Origin: Ixodes scapularis
Taxonomy: Eukaryota > Arthropoda > Arachnida > Ixodida > Ixodidae
Assembly: GCF_016920785.2 (NCBI RefSeq)
Contig: NW_024609879.1
Span: 11,657,145-11,721,144 of the forward strand
Direction: 5' to 3'
DNA length: 64,000 nucleotides
Shown here: piece by piece, positions 48,046 through 57,961 of the stretch
Numbering within the stretch: position 1 is the first letter of the stretch
How the letters are laid out: each line of letters opens with the position of its first letter
The notes under the pieces: generated by a model
Told to the model about the DNA's origin: nothing
The model's input: the letters and a program-made list of their open reading frames with translations, nothing else
The model's database searches: none
Position numbers and translations under genes: made by a program

Positions 48046-48293
48046 AAGTGGGAAGAAAAAAAACCCTTGGTGAAAACAGCAACAACAGATGATTTATTCT
48101 TCGACGTTTCGGCCGGAGTCCAGCCTTCGTCAGGAAGCTGACGAAGGCTGGACTTTCGCCGAAACATCGAATAATAAATTGTCCGTTGTTGCTGTTTTCA
48201 CCAAGGGTTTGTTTCTTCCCAGTTATATACCCACGCCTTCGGCCTCCTGCCACCATGTCCGTTGTGTGTGTGCATATATATATATATATATAT
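47988..48293. repeat. (AT)n microsatellites flanking a long palindrome
   Basis: (AT)n at 47988-48040 and 48270-48293 bracket an inverted repeat at 48063-48208 whose arms (CCCTTGGTGAAAACAGCAAC ... and the complement) meet at CTTCGTCAGGAAGCTGACGAAG. The arms are about 70 bp with several mismatches. This is a common style of fold-back element. Confidence 0.7.
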
Positions 48294-48746
48294 ATGCTTT
48301 ATAGTCTAGGCAACTCCGCCTTCAAATCTAATACCTAGAACTTAAATTCATTTAGCTTTTTGCACTTTGGTGGGCCAGTATATTCAGTGTACTGCTCAGG
48401 AGCTATATATATAGCTCTCCATCTAGCTGCTCCCAGCAGCAGCACCAGGCATTTGCTTCAAGGGGGAAGGGAAGGGGGGGGGGGGGAGAGGAGTTGAATC
48501 TTTCCCCCTATGTCTCTCACAATGACTGCAAGAGATTGATAGGAACAGCCCAACGACCAAAAAAATACGAACGACATGCATATCCGAGGTATGCATGTCG
48601 TTCAGATTTATGCTAAGTGGGTCTTAATGATACATTCGGGTTTCTAGGAACCACATTTTGTTTTCAATATTCGTTTCAATTTGCATAAACTGACTTTATC
48701 CCATGGCATAACCGGATTTTAATTTTCAGGTAATGGTTCACTAACT

Positions 48747-49030
48747 CCATTCTGGAACTGAAAACTTCCAGAGCAGAATCCAGATACTCCATTCTGGAAC
48801 TGACATTTCCAGAACCAAATCCAAATTCTCCAATCTGGAACTGACGTTTCCTGAACCGCATCCAGATTCTCCAATCTGGTACTGACGTTTCCAGAACTGA
48901 ATCCAGATTCTCCAATCTGGAACTGACGTTTCCAGAACCGAACCCATATGCTCCAATCTGGAACTGACGTTTCCAGAAGCGAATCCAGATTCCCCATTCT
49001 GGATTTCGGGTTTCCAGTTAGTTTCCAGAT
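48747..49030 (-). repeat. Right subterminal array, 41-bp period, seven units
   Basis: The word CCA(T/A)TCTGG falls at 48747, 48789, 48830, 48871, 48912, 48953 and 48994: one step of 42 and five of exactly 41. Each unit carries CCAATCTGGAACTGACG, TTTCCAGAA and GAATCCAGATTCT, so every unit holds CTGG words in both orientations. The same words occur less regularly inside the left end. Confidence 0.85.
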
Positions 49031-49040
49031 AAAAATCAAA

Positions 49041-49057
49041 CTGGGTTTTTAGGTAGG
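49041..49057 (-). repeat. Right terminal inverted repeat of the CACTA-like transposon
   Basis: CTGGGTTTTTAGGTAGG (plus one more G at 49058 if the duplication is TT) is complementary to the left end. The flank continues TTGTCTTAATAG, matching the uninterrupted repeat copy. Confidence 0.75.
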
Positions 49058-49060
49058 GTT

Positions 49061-49621
49061 GTCTTAATAGTTCTTGTAAATTTAAAAATTTTCCTAAAAA
49101 GCAAGTCGGGAAGAATATGTAGTTTGAGTAGTTAGCTGAAAATAATGATTTAGTACCCTCTAGTCAGTAAAATAGATACAGTGTGCTGCTGTTAGTGTCA
49201 AGTCGAGATCCACGCTTCTTAGGCATTTTCCGCAGAGTAACACCCATTTTTATTGGTTAGCCTCTTGGTGCGCCAACTAAACTCTTTCTATCCAGACACC
49301 TGCCCTTTCCTTTTATTTGGTAGGCTCTGGCAATAAAATGATATAGTGTCATTCCTCGGTGGCTTAAAAACGTAAAGAAAAAAGTTTCTTCATGTTTAAA
49401 CGCAAACTTTTATTCAGGCAAAAAAGAAATAAGCCAGTAGCAGACGACGTGTAGCCTCAACAGTGCTCCGCGCCGACAGCGTTGCGTCAAAATGGCGGTC
49501 GTCTCCTCTTAGCTGCCTTCTCTCTCCCTCCTTCGGCGTTATCCTCCCTTCCCTCCTCTCCGGTGCCTTCGTCGCCACATCCACTGGCTAAACTCTCCCA
49601 CTGTACGGCTCTGCATTGCAG
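49061..49621. repeat. Right copy of the 3-kb repeat, outer part
   Basis: Reverse complement of 6786 to about 7345, ending CTCTGCATTGCAG at 49621 followed by TAG. It resumes the copy interrupted at 26771. Confidence 0.75.
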
Positions 49622-52479
49622 TAGTAGTTTTTTTAATATTCTTTAGAGTTAAATGTGAAGATTTGACAGAAATCTCTCAGGTTGGGGTGAAAGAGGGTTA
49701 AATGAATGCATTTGATCATTCGCCTTAATTCGGTACCCATCATTTGATGGCCTGTGTGGCCTTTTCCTGGGGTGTGACTATGACTGTGGCTGTGAAGGAG
49801 CAGTTTTTTAATAGGTACAAGTACAAAGTATAAAAACAAAAGGATCTATGTGCTGATCACAAAAGAATATGCTAGCCATTCTAATGTAGCTCTGCCAAGT
49901 ACTTGATTGTGATTTGGTTTTATCTTCAGCTACTTGGGTGCCTCAATATCTGTATATCCTAGTGGCCACAAGCTTGGACTCAATCTTCTTCAGTGGTCCG
50001 GCCAGGACCATGGGGGAGGTAATCCCAGCAACAGGAGCATCACAGTATCTCCCTGCCTGTGACTTTCGATTAGCATCACGACAAGGGAGTCCTCGTGCCA
50101 CCAGGTGTTAGGTATGCTACTCGAAAGAAGCGTTCTTACCTATTCCTTAAGTGAAACAGCAAAAGCACTACTAAGCCTAAAATGCAAAAAAAAACATATT
50201 CAAATTTTGGGTTGGATGGAGTTCCAATTACAAAAAGGAGTCTCCAGACATGATTCACATGTGAACTTAAAGCCCTCGGATGTAGGTTGGACGGAGTCAC
50301 AGAAACAACTTCCCGCAGATGGCTTCGCTAGTGCTATACCCAAACAAATTCTTAAAATAATCATTGTGTTACGTTGGCGTCATTAATCTTAAGTACCTAC
50401 CCCACCCAGCAATCGGGAGATGTGAAATATAAAAGAAAACAGGAACTTGCACATCGTCAGCTCTGCAAGGATTATATGGTGAACCGAGCATAGTACGTTC
50501 AACTTGAGTAAGAAATTCAGTGCAGGCCTAGTTTTAAGGTTCACATATGTGTTATTGCCCTTCATAATGAACTAAAAACTGCTTAAGTTGTGGCCCAGTA
50601 CAGGCTTTCTATTAGTGTTAAAAGTGTTATGGTGTTTTAAACAGCCCGCACCAAATATTTTCTTGAAATACATAGGTTTATGAAAATAATTATGTGGATG
50701 TTTGCAGACAGTCATGGTGAGACCAATCTTTAATGCCAAGTGTTCCACTTATTCAGAGTTAGTTGAGTCGCATATTAAATTTTTCTGGTATGCAATGAGC
50801 ACAATCATCTGTAATGACTAGCTCTACCTAGGGGAACTTTATGCGTTTACTACGGCAAGATGGTTTCGCAAAACTAAGTATTTAGTTCATTCAACTCCTG
50901 CACTAACCTTATCTCTAGAAACTCTTTATATTCTTTACGATGCTGAGATAAGATTCTGGAAGTAGTTTTTCTAGAACTACGCTAGACTTTCCAGTTCATA
51001 ATTTTTCGCGCAAAGCATTCCAGAGATCCAAACGCTGTAATATTCCGATAGAACTCACAGAACGATGCGACTGGCAGTTTGAAACATTGGGCACTGTAAC
51101 AGTAATAATGACATGTCACTTGCTTATGTAATGATCATTGTCGCAGATCAAACTGCTTTTTTCGTCTACACTCATTTTCAGTAGACTCATTCAGCAAAGT
51201 CGCACTCGAGACTGCAGCGCCGGGTTCTGCGAAGTAATTTGCATGAATATAGATGAAACAGGTTTCTTTGAGTGTGCGTCTAACACGTATTCTTCATATT
51301 GAATCTGCTAACTGCATTCATGACCATATTCATAATTGTATCCACATTCCACCTTATTTTTATTTTGACATTAGAGTTTTCTTCAGTACATTTCTCAACA
51401 TCTGTGCTTGTTGAGCCGTACTCAAGTCCATACATCTTGTCTTTCGCTATTACATCAATATATAAAACTGTTCATGCCAAATGAGAATTCAAGGTACCGA
51501 ATCTGTCGTGCGATTTAAATAAGAGCCAATAAAAAGCTCTACAAAGGAAATTTTTGTTAAAGGAGGCTGTATGGCCATTAGGAAAACACACACCATGCTA
51601 AAAAAAAAATACAAATTCTTGTTAGGTATGCAAGGATAACAGTGCTGTGCCGTTTCTGATGTGTCACAAAAAAAATCAGTGCCATGCGGTGTTCCTTATG
51701 GATGTACAAACTGTCGAATTCGAAGCCTAGAAGTTTTATTCAAGAATGTTCCTCAATACAAATGTATTTAGATATCTGAGCCACTGACTCAAACATGACT
51801 ATCTGGCAAACATTCATTTTCATGTGCATTATAGTTTACAAGGTCTAGTCTGCATTGATTTGTAGCATTCATGCTGAAACTGGGAGGGGTTCTCTGGGTA
51901 TGAATAAAGCGATAAACATTTCTTCAAATCAAAACATTTGAGAACGGACAAAAGGAAGGATCCGAGAACGGTATCTTAGCTTCTCTTTTCTTTTTCTTAT
52001 CTCTAATTTTCACTTTATTTCACCTGATGCATTTAGTTTATTTAGCGCAGCTCTTAGCACCCGTTTCCGCGTTTTGCGACGTCGCTGTCGGCGTAACCGC
52101 CCAACTAAACTTGGAAGGAAATTGAATTAGTGTTGCGGTCATGGGACGTTAATATTTCCGCTAAGTCTAGCTGAGAAACTGAATTTCTTTATGTATGACG
52201 TGATACGGTGATGCGACGTCATTTTCCCCACTACTTTTACCCGGAAAACTGTATTTGTGTTGAGGTCGTGTGACAACAATTTCCGCGCTAAATTTAGTGG
52301 GAAACCTAACCCGCTAAATTTATTGGGGAAATTTTCCCACTAAATTCAGGAAAATTTCCCGCTAAATGGGAGGGAGCAGAAGAGGAGGAGGGGAGGGGAG
52401 GAGGGGCAAACTCTACCGTCCTTCTCTTTAAGATCTGTGCGCTAATTTCACATTACATATAATTGTAAACGTCTCATAT
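49622..52479. other. Non-coding stretch
   Basis: No supported gene. Between about 52270 and 52370 the words CCCGCTAAATTTAGTGGGAAA-like and GGGAAATTTTCCC recur in both orientations, a small imperfect inverted or tandem repeat, followed by a GGAGGGG tract. Confidence 0.4.
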
Positions 52480-52880
52480 TGCCGCGCGCAGGGCTGAGAA
52501 AGCAACGCTCGGTCACGGACCTCCAGAAAGTTCCCGTTTATTCATGTAGCGCACGCACGTAACTTCTATTATTTATATCCATGTATCTTCTGCTTTTGTT
52601 TTCTAGAAAGTGCGTGTTCATTCTCGCCCCGATCACGCGACGCTCGAGCCGCTTTCGCCGAATCTTCGAGATAGCGACGTACTCTAGATAAGAGGCCGCC
52701 CGCGACCTTGTCGAGTCAGTCTCGCCTCAGCGTTTGATCGTGCTGCTTCGCCGCCTTCGACGCCCGCGACGCTCTGTTGTTATCTTTCTTTTGTACCCTT
52801 TTATTTTTGGCACAAGTTCGCCACATTAAACGTTTATTTATTCCTGTTTATTTCTTGTTTATTAGTCACCACCCGTGACA
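52480..52880 (+). repeat. 5' LTR
   Basis: 401 bp from TGCCGCGCGCAGGGCTGAGA to ACCACCCGTGACA. Differs from the 3' LTR at about 52610, 52760 and 52867 (T/C, A/G, C/T). A CpG-rich middle and an ATTAAA-like signal near the end fit promoter and polyadenylation roles. Confidence 0.95.
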
Positions 52881-52883
52881 TTT

Positions 52884-52895
52884 TGGTGGAGGTGC
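52884..52895 (+). promoter_or_regulatory. Primer-binding site, probably tRNA-Ala
   Basis: TGGTGGAGGTGC begins 3 bases after the LTR. TGG pairs with the CCA tail, and the following bases match the 3' acceptor stem of an alanine tRNA (CACCTCCA end) as I remember it; the match weakens after 12 bases. Confidence 0.55.
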
Positions 52896-53064
52896 GGGGT
52901 ACCGCATGTTCGTGCAGCGCAGCCCCCCAAGTTCCCGCACTGCAAGTCCGAACCCAAGCTCCCGAGGACCCAACGAAGACCAGATCGAGACTCGATCAAG
53001 TCGCCGAACCCAAGGGCTACACCCGGAATACGGACCTTTACCACCCAGGACCAGGCAGCCGACG

Positions 53065-54300
53065 ATGGCCAACCAGTCGCAGACCCCCGCCGCTCCTGCC
53101 GTCGTCTACCTACCCGTCGCTCCTCGGACACCGGCTCCATTCCACGGCGAGCAGTACGAAGACGTCGAAGACTGGATTGACCAGTATGAACGCGTTGCCC
53201 GCCACAATTGCTGGACAGACGAGCAGCGCCTACACAATGTCTATTTTTCGCTTGAGGGGACTGCCAAGCACTGGTACGAGAATCATGAGTCCTCCCTGAC
53301 GTCGTGGGACATTTTCAAGAACGATCTCAAGGCTACCTTCATCAACCAGCACCGCCGAGAGAGAGCCGAGGACCTACTGCGAACCAGAACCCAGGGCCCC
53401 AACGCGAGTGTCACCGGCTTCGTAGAGGACGTCCTGCGCCTCAGCGCCCGCGCCGACCCTCGGGCTGCAGAGGAGAAGAAGCTACGAATCCTCATGCGGG
53501 GCGTGAGAGAAAACATCTTCGGTGGCCTTGTCCGCAGCCCTCCGACAACTGTCGAAGACTTTGTCGCCGAGGCAACGAACATCGAGCGTGCCCTGCAAGC
53601 CCGAGCCAGCCACTACCAGAGGCTACCCGGCGTCAGCGCGGTTCCGCCGTCCGCTTGCGACCTTGGCTCCAGCATTCCAAGCATTCGCGAGATCATTCGC
53701 GACGTCGTCCGGGAGGAGCTGCGAAAGCTACTACCCGCCGCGGACCGACCAGCTTCGCTCTCCATCGCTGAGGTCGTGCGGGAAGAGGTGCAGAGAGCCA
53801 TTCAACCAGAGGCTCCCATCAGCGCAGCAGTCTCCGAAGAACCCGCGCTAACTTACGCCGCAGTGGCCCGACGGCCACCGCCTCCTCCTCGCGCCTATGT
53901 CGCGCCGCCCCGACGCCAGTCTGCTGCGCCGCAGCACGACCGACGCCACGGCGACCAGCCCCTGCAGTACGCCAGCCAGGAGCCCCGTGCACCCCGGAAG
54001 ACCGATGTGTGGCGAACGCCCGACCGACGCCCTCTGTGCTTCCACTGCGGGGAGGCAGACCACACCTACCGCCGATGCCCATACCGTCGACTCGGGCTGC
54101 GCGGATTCCACCCAAGCGACCCGCGCCCCCGGTATGGTGAACGCCCTCGGGAGATCGACGAGTACCTGCGACGACCCCAGTCCCCCGAGCCTGCGTCCCG
54201 CCGAGATTTCCGGTCGCCGTCACCGCGACGTCCAGCTTCGCCGATGCACCGACCCCGACGTGAAAGCCTGTCGCCCCTCGCTCCTCGCCGGGGAAACTAG
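53065..54300 (+). CDS. gag: Gag polyprotein
   Basis: 411 residues from ATG 53065 (MANQSQTPAAPAVVYLPVAP); the frame is open upstream to 52906 but that part overlaps the primer-binding leader. A Retrotrans_gag capsid core runs from about residue 30 to 170 (YEDVEDWIDQYERVARHN, LEGTAKHWYENHESSLTSW, FKNDLKATFINQHRRERAED, LRILMRGVRENIFGGLVRS). Then come a Pro/Arg-rich linker and one canonical CX2CX4HX4C zinc knuckle, CFHCGEADHTYRRC at about residue 325, for RNA binding. The C terminus is rich in Arg, Pro and Ser. The frame is intact throughout, unlike pol, and ends at TAG 54298 directly after a slippery heptamer. Confidence 0.92.
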   Translation: MANQSQTPAAPAVVYLPVAPRTPAPFHGEQYEDVEDWIDQYERVARHNCWTDEQRLHNVYFSLEGTAKHWYENHESSLTSWDIFKNDLKATFINQHRRERAEDLLRTRTQGPNASVTGFVEDVLRLSARADPRAAEEKKLRILMRGVRENIFGGLVRSPPTTVEDFVAEATNIERALQARASHYQRLPGVSAVPPSACDLGSSIPSIREIIRDVVREELRKLLPAADRPASLSIAEVVREEVQRAIQPEAPISAAVSEEPALTYAAVARRPPPPPRAYVAPPRRQSAAPQHDRRHGDQPLQYASQEPRAPRKTDVWRTPDRRPLCFHCGEADHTYRRCPYRRLGLRGFHPSDPRPRYGERPREIDEYLRRPQSPEPASRRDFRSPSPRRPASPMHRPRRESLSPLAPRRGN

Positions 54301-54356
54301 GCGCGGCAACCCCTGGAGGTGGAGTTGCCGAAGACGACCGACGTAAAGAGCCTCCA
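54291..54356 (+). promoter_or_regulatory. Programmed -1 frameshift signal at the gag/pro junction
   Basis: G GGA AAC (54291-54297) is read in the gag frame immediately before the TAG stop. Six bases later a 7-bp stem, CGGCAAC (54304-54310) with GTTGCCG (54324-54330), encloses a 13-base loop. Loop bases TGGAGG (54314-54319) can pair with CCTCCA (54351-54356), giving an H-type pseudoknot. The -1 frame is open from 54264 and leads straight into the protease. G GGA AAC is a known retroviral gag-pro slippery site. Confidence 0.75.
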
Positions 54357-54954
54357 CGAACGACGGAGCGCTCCCACTCTCCCGACGATACGCATCACAA
54401 CGACGCTCCTGCTTCGGTGTCCAACAACATAAACGTTGTTATTGACGGCCTCGACTCATCGGCACTCGTGGACACCGGAGCAGACTACCCAGTCTTGAGT
54501 GGGAGGCTCTCTCGCCGCCTGCGAAAAGTCATGACGCCGTGGGATGGACCCTAAATACGAACCGCCGGAGGACATCTCATCACGCCAGTCGGGAGATGCA
54601 CTGCTCGCGTCGAGATCCACGGTGAAACGTGCCCTGTGAAGTTCGTCGTTCTGCAAGACTGTTCGAGAGACGGTATCATCGGAATGGACTTTCTCTGCGA
54701 GTATGGCGCCGTCATCGACCTCGGGGCAAACCAGTTGACGCTGCGGAAACCTGTTTTACCGCCGGTGGAGACCAACACAACATCAACCGCGATCCGAATT
54801 ATCGCCGACCATGTGAACCTACAGCCGCGGTCTAGTGTTTTCGTCACCGTTATGGCCGAAGCCACGCCATGCACGGTGAAGCTCTTCTGGAAGGCAGCGT
54901 CCAACTGCTCCTCGAAAAAGGAATTGGCGTCGCAAGAGGCGTAACGGATCTCCA
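54297..54954 (+). pseudogene. pol: Protease region of pol, disrupted
   Basis: In the -1 frame after gag, a linker leads to SALVDTGADYPVLSG (about 54458-54500), the aspartic protease active site, which forms a dimer to process Gag-Pol. Downstream RDGIIGMDFLCEYGAVIDL is the conserved C-terminal protease block. An in-frame TAA at 54552-54554 lies between them. Near 54860-54875 the coding sense moves to another frame (GEALLEGSVQLLLEKGIGVA), and near 54950 it moves again into the RT frame. At least one stop and two frameshifts therefore separate protease from RT. Confidence 0.8.
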
Positions 54955-55831
54955 AAAAGACGTACAACTGTTCTTGTGACGAACTTTCGAGAGGAGCCGC
55001 AGCACCTAACGAAGGGTACCACCGTGGGCCACGTCGAGGAGCTTCAAGCGCCAGCGGTGGTCACCGCAATCTCCGAGGAAACCTCGTCGCCACAGCAGAA
55101 AAGCACGACGCCGCCGCCGCTCGACATTGACCCCGAGCTCCCAGCTACGAAGCGCCGGCAACTGATTGATCTCCTTGTCGAATACAGTGACTGTTTTGCG
55201 ACGACATCAAAGATTCGCCAAACACCAATGGCGAAACATCGCATTGTTACCGACGACGACGCACTTCCTGTCCACCAGTCGCCGTATCGGGTCTCCTTAA
55301 TGGAAAGGAAAGTGATTCAAGATCAAGTCCAGGAGATGCTCGACGACGACATCATTCAACCCTCAAGGAGCCCATGGGCGTCCCCAGTCGTCCTTGTAAA
55401 GAAGAAGGACGGAACGCTGCGGTTCTGCGTGGACTATCGTCGACTGAACGCCGTGACAAAGAAGGACGTCTATCCGCTCCCCCGCATCGATGATACGTTA
55501 GACCGACTGCGCCACTCTCGATATTTTTCGTCGATGGACCTGAAGAGTGGTTATTGGCAGATTGAAGTCGACGAACGTGACCGGGAGAAAACTGCCTTCG
55601 TCACTCCCGACGGACTATACGAATTCAAAGTGATGCCGTTCGGACTTTGTACAGCACCAGCCACCTTCCAGCACGTCATGGACACCGTGCTGGCAGGTCT
55701 GAAATGGCAGAGCTGCCTCGTCTACCTAGACGATGTCGTGGTATTCTCACGAGATTTCGACGAACACCTCAGACGACTTCGAGCCGTGCTTCAAGCCATC
55801 AAGACCGCCGGCCTGTCACTCAAGCCAAAAA
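54955..55831 (+). pseudogene. pol: Reverse transcriptase region of pol
   Basis: Open frame with RTTVLVTNFREEPQHL leading into the RT. Motifs: SPYRVSLMERKVIQDQVQEM; SPWASPVVLVKKKDGTLRFC and VDYRRLNAVT; YFSSMDLKSGYWQIEVDERD with the first catalytic aspartate; KTAFVTPDGLYEFKVMPFGL; and the catalytic YLDDVVVFS (about 55723-55749). All of these match Ty3/gypsy RT. The frame is lost at an A-run (55827-55831), where one A is missing relative to the expected KPKKC reading, and an early stop follows at 55855-55857. Confidence 0.88.
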
Positions 55832-56735
55832 GTGTCGGTTCGCCTATGGGGAACTAAAGTTCCTTGGCCACGTCGTGAACAACAAGGGTGTTCTACCTGA
55901 CCCCGAGAAGACCCGCGCCGTAGCTGCATTTACGCCGCCGTCTGACAAGAAGGCCGTGAGAAGATTTCTCGGACTCTGTGCCTACTACAGGCGCTTTGTT
56001 CGAGACTTCGCCAAGCAATCCGCACCGCTGACACACCTCACGAAGGACACCGTAAAGTTCGAGTGGACAGAAGAACACCAGAGGTCATTCGACGAGCTCA
56101 AACGAAGACTCCAGACGTCCCCGATTCTTGGCCATTTCGACCAGTTTGCTGAAACCGAAATCCACACGGACGCCAGTAACACCGGACTGGGTGCGGTACT
56201 AGTCCAAGTGCAGGACGGAGCCGAGCGAGTTATCGCATACGCAAGTCGGACGCTGTCTAAAGCGGAGAGGAACTATTCAACGACCGAAAAGGAGTGCCTC
56301 GCTGTCGTATGGGCAATAAGAAAGTTTCGCCCATATTTGTATGGAAGTTCTTTTCGCGTAGTCACAGACCACCACTCGCTCTGCTGGCTGGCGAATCTGA
56401 AGGACCCCTCCGGACGCCTCGCTCGGTGGAGCCTACGACTGCAGGAGTTCGACATGGCCGTGGTGTACAAGTCCGGCCGGAAGCACAATGACGCCGACTG
56501 CCTGTCAAGGGCCCCAGTCGAGGCCGGTCTTGCATGCACCAAAGAGGACGACGATGAGTGTTTCCTCGGCGCTCTGGATGTAAGCGACATGGCAGCACTC
56601 CAACGAGACGACCCTGAGCTGCGAGCACTCATCGAACGCCTAGAGGGGCAAGGAAGCGCCGTTCCCCGCGGTTTTGTTCGAACACTGCCAACCTTCTCCA
56701 TCCGACAAGGCGTACTGTACAAGGAGAACTTAGCG
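55832..56735 (+). pseudogene. pol: RT connection and RNase H region of pol
   Basis: Continues after the frameshift as CRFAYGELKFLGHVVNNKG, then AVRRFLGLCAYYRRFVRDFA (connection), EIHTDASNTGLGAVLVQ (RNase H first Asp), STTEKECLAVVWAIRKFRPY (Glu), VVTDHHSLCWL (Asp) and HNDADCLSR (final Asp). The domain removes the RNA strand of the hybrid. The frame ends at TGA 56760-56762 because of another indel near 56727-56740, just before the integrase. Confidence 0.88.
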
Positions 56736-57850
56736 ACAGCAACACGGCGTGGCTGTTGGTGATCCCTTCCAGTCTTCGAGAAGAAATTTTTCAAGCCTGC
56801 CACGATGACCCGACGGCGGGACACCTTGGTTACAGCAGGACTCTTGCGAGGATACGCGAAAAGTACTACTGGCCCAAGCTTGCGAAGACAGTACACCACT
56901 ACACCCGATCTTGCCACGAGTGTCAACGAAGGAAGAAGCCACCGACGAGACCGGCAGGACTTCTTCAGCCTATTGCGCCGCCATCTGCCCCATTCCAGCA
57001 AATCGGTATGGATTTACTCGGACCTTTCCCACCGTCGACGCAAGGAAACCGATGGATAATCGTCGCAACCGATTATCTCACGCGGTACGCCGAGACAAAA
57101 GCCCTTCCATCAGGAACGGCTCTTGAAGTCGCCAAGTTTTTCATCGAGTCCATTGTCCTCCGGCACGGCGCTCCCGAAGTCCTGATCTCAGACCGTGGAT
57201 CATCATTCATGGCCCAGCTGACGCAAGAAGTCCTTCGTCTCAGCCACACCAGCCATCGTGGCACCACGGCGTACCACCCGCAGACCAACGGGCTGACGGA
57301 GAGACTCAACAAAACCATCGCCGACATGATCTCCATGTACGTCGACGTGGAGCACAAGACATGGGACGAGGTGTTGCCATACGTCACATTTGCCTACAAC
57401 ACGGCCGTACAAGAGACCACCGGAGTGACACCCTTTCAACTGGTGCATGAGCGCAAAGTAACGCCCATGCTGGACGCGATGCTGCCCCATGAGCCAGCTG
57501 ACAGTGAGAGCGACGACGCCCAGGTGGTTGCTCAACGGGCCGAAGAAGTCCGCCAGCTCGCCCGACTCAGGATTCAAGACCAGCAACGCGCCAACGCGGG
57601 CCGCTACAACCTTCGTCGCAGGGACGTTCACTTCCAGCCCGGAGACAGGGTGTGGGTTTGGACGCCCATCCGTCGCCGCGGCCTCAGTGAGAAACTGCTG
57701 AAACGGTACTTTGGACCATACAAGGTACTTCGTCGCCTCGGCGAGCTGAACTACGAGGTGATGCCCGACGGGACAAGAACATCGTCACGCCGCCCACCAC
57801 GACCTGAGGTCGTCCACGTCGTGCGCCTGAAGCCGTACTACGCTCGATAG
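56736..57850 (+). pseudogene. pol: Integrase region of pol
   Basis: Open to TAG 57848-57850. Zinc-binding HHCC segment: GHLGYSRTLARIREKYYWPK with HHYTRSCHEC. Catalytic core: GMDLLGPFP (Asp), LISDRGSSF (Asp), YHPQTNGLTERLNKT (Glu), the D,D-35-E triad. C-terminal part: FQPGDRVWVWTPIRRRGLSE, LKRYFGPYKVLRR and VVHVVRLKPYYAR, the GPY/F-type module. Its sequence is intact, but it is out of frame with RNase H, so this copy cannot make a full Pol without help. Confidence 0.88.
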
Positions 57851-57947
57851 GACTGTGGACCTCATTTGCAGGCTCCAAAAGACTCTTGAGTTTATCGTTC
57901 TTTTTTATTTTGTTTTGTTTTACACTGCATCGGGGCGATGCACTTTT

Positions 57948-57958
57948 AAAGGGGGGAG
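57948..57958 (+). promoter_or_regulatory. Polypurine tract
   Basis: AAAGGGGGGAG ends three bases before the 3' LTR and is the expected plus-strand primer. Confidence 0.85.
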
Positions 57959-57961
57959 TAA

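Larger units (their letters stand above)
26772..49057. mobile_element. 22.3-kb CACTA/EnSpm-like transposon carrying Tnp2-type and BEN-domain genes
   Basis: The ends are CTCTACCTAAAAACCCAG at 26772 and, in reverse complement, CCCTACCTAAAAACCCAG at 49058 (one mismatch). They are flanked by TT, or GTT if one end base is counted out. The other 3-kb repeat copy has AGACAATGGCT (7341-7351), the uninterrupted target. Inside each end are CTGG-rich subterminal repeats. The interior holds a spliced Tnp2-type transposase (plus) and a spliced BEN-domain gene (minus), transcribed outward from a shared 1.6-kb centre. TIR plus subterminal arrays plus Tnp2 is the CACTA plan; the BEN gene is not part of the plan I know. 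Several small elements have inserted into its introns. Confidence 0.8.

Noticed and set aside
48676..49039. Three overlapping minus-strand ORFs with repeated Trp/Gly/Phe motifs
   Set aside because: They are translations of the 41-bp subterminal DNA array, whose period is not a multiple of three.
54906..55022. Minus-strand ORFs across gag and pol
   Set aside because: Shadows of the retrotransposon coding frames; no independent evidence.
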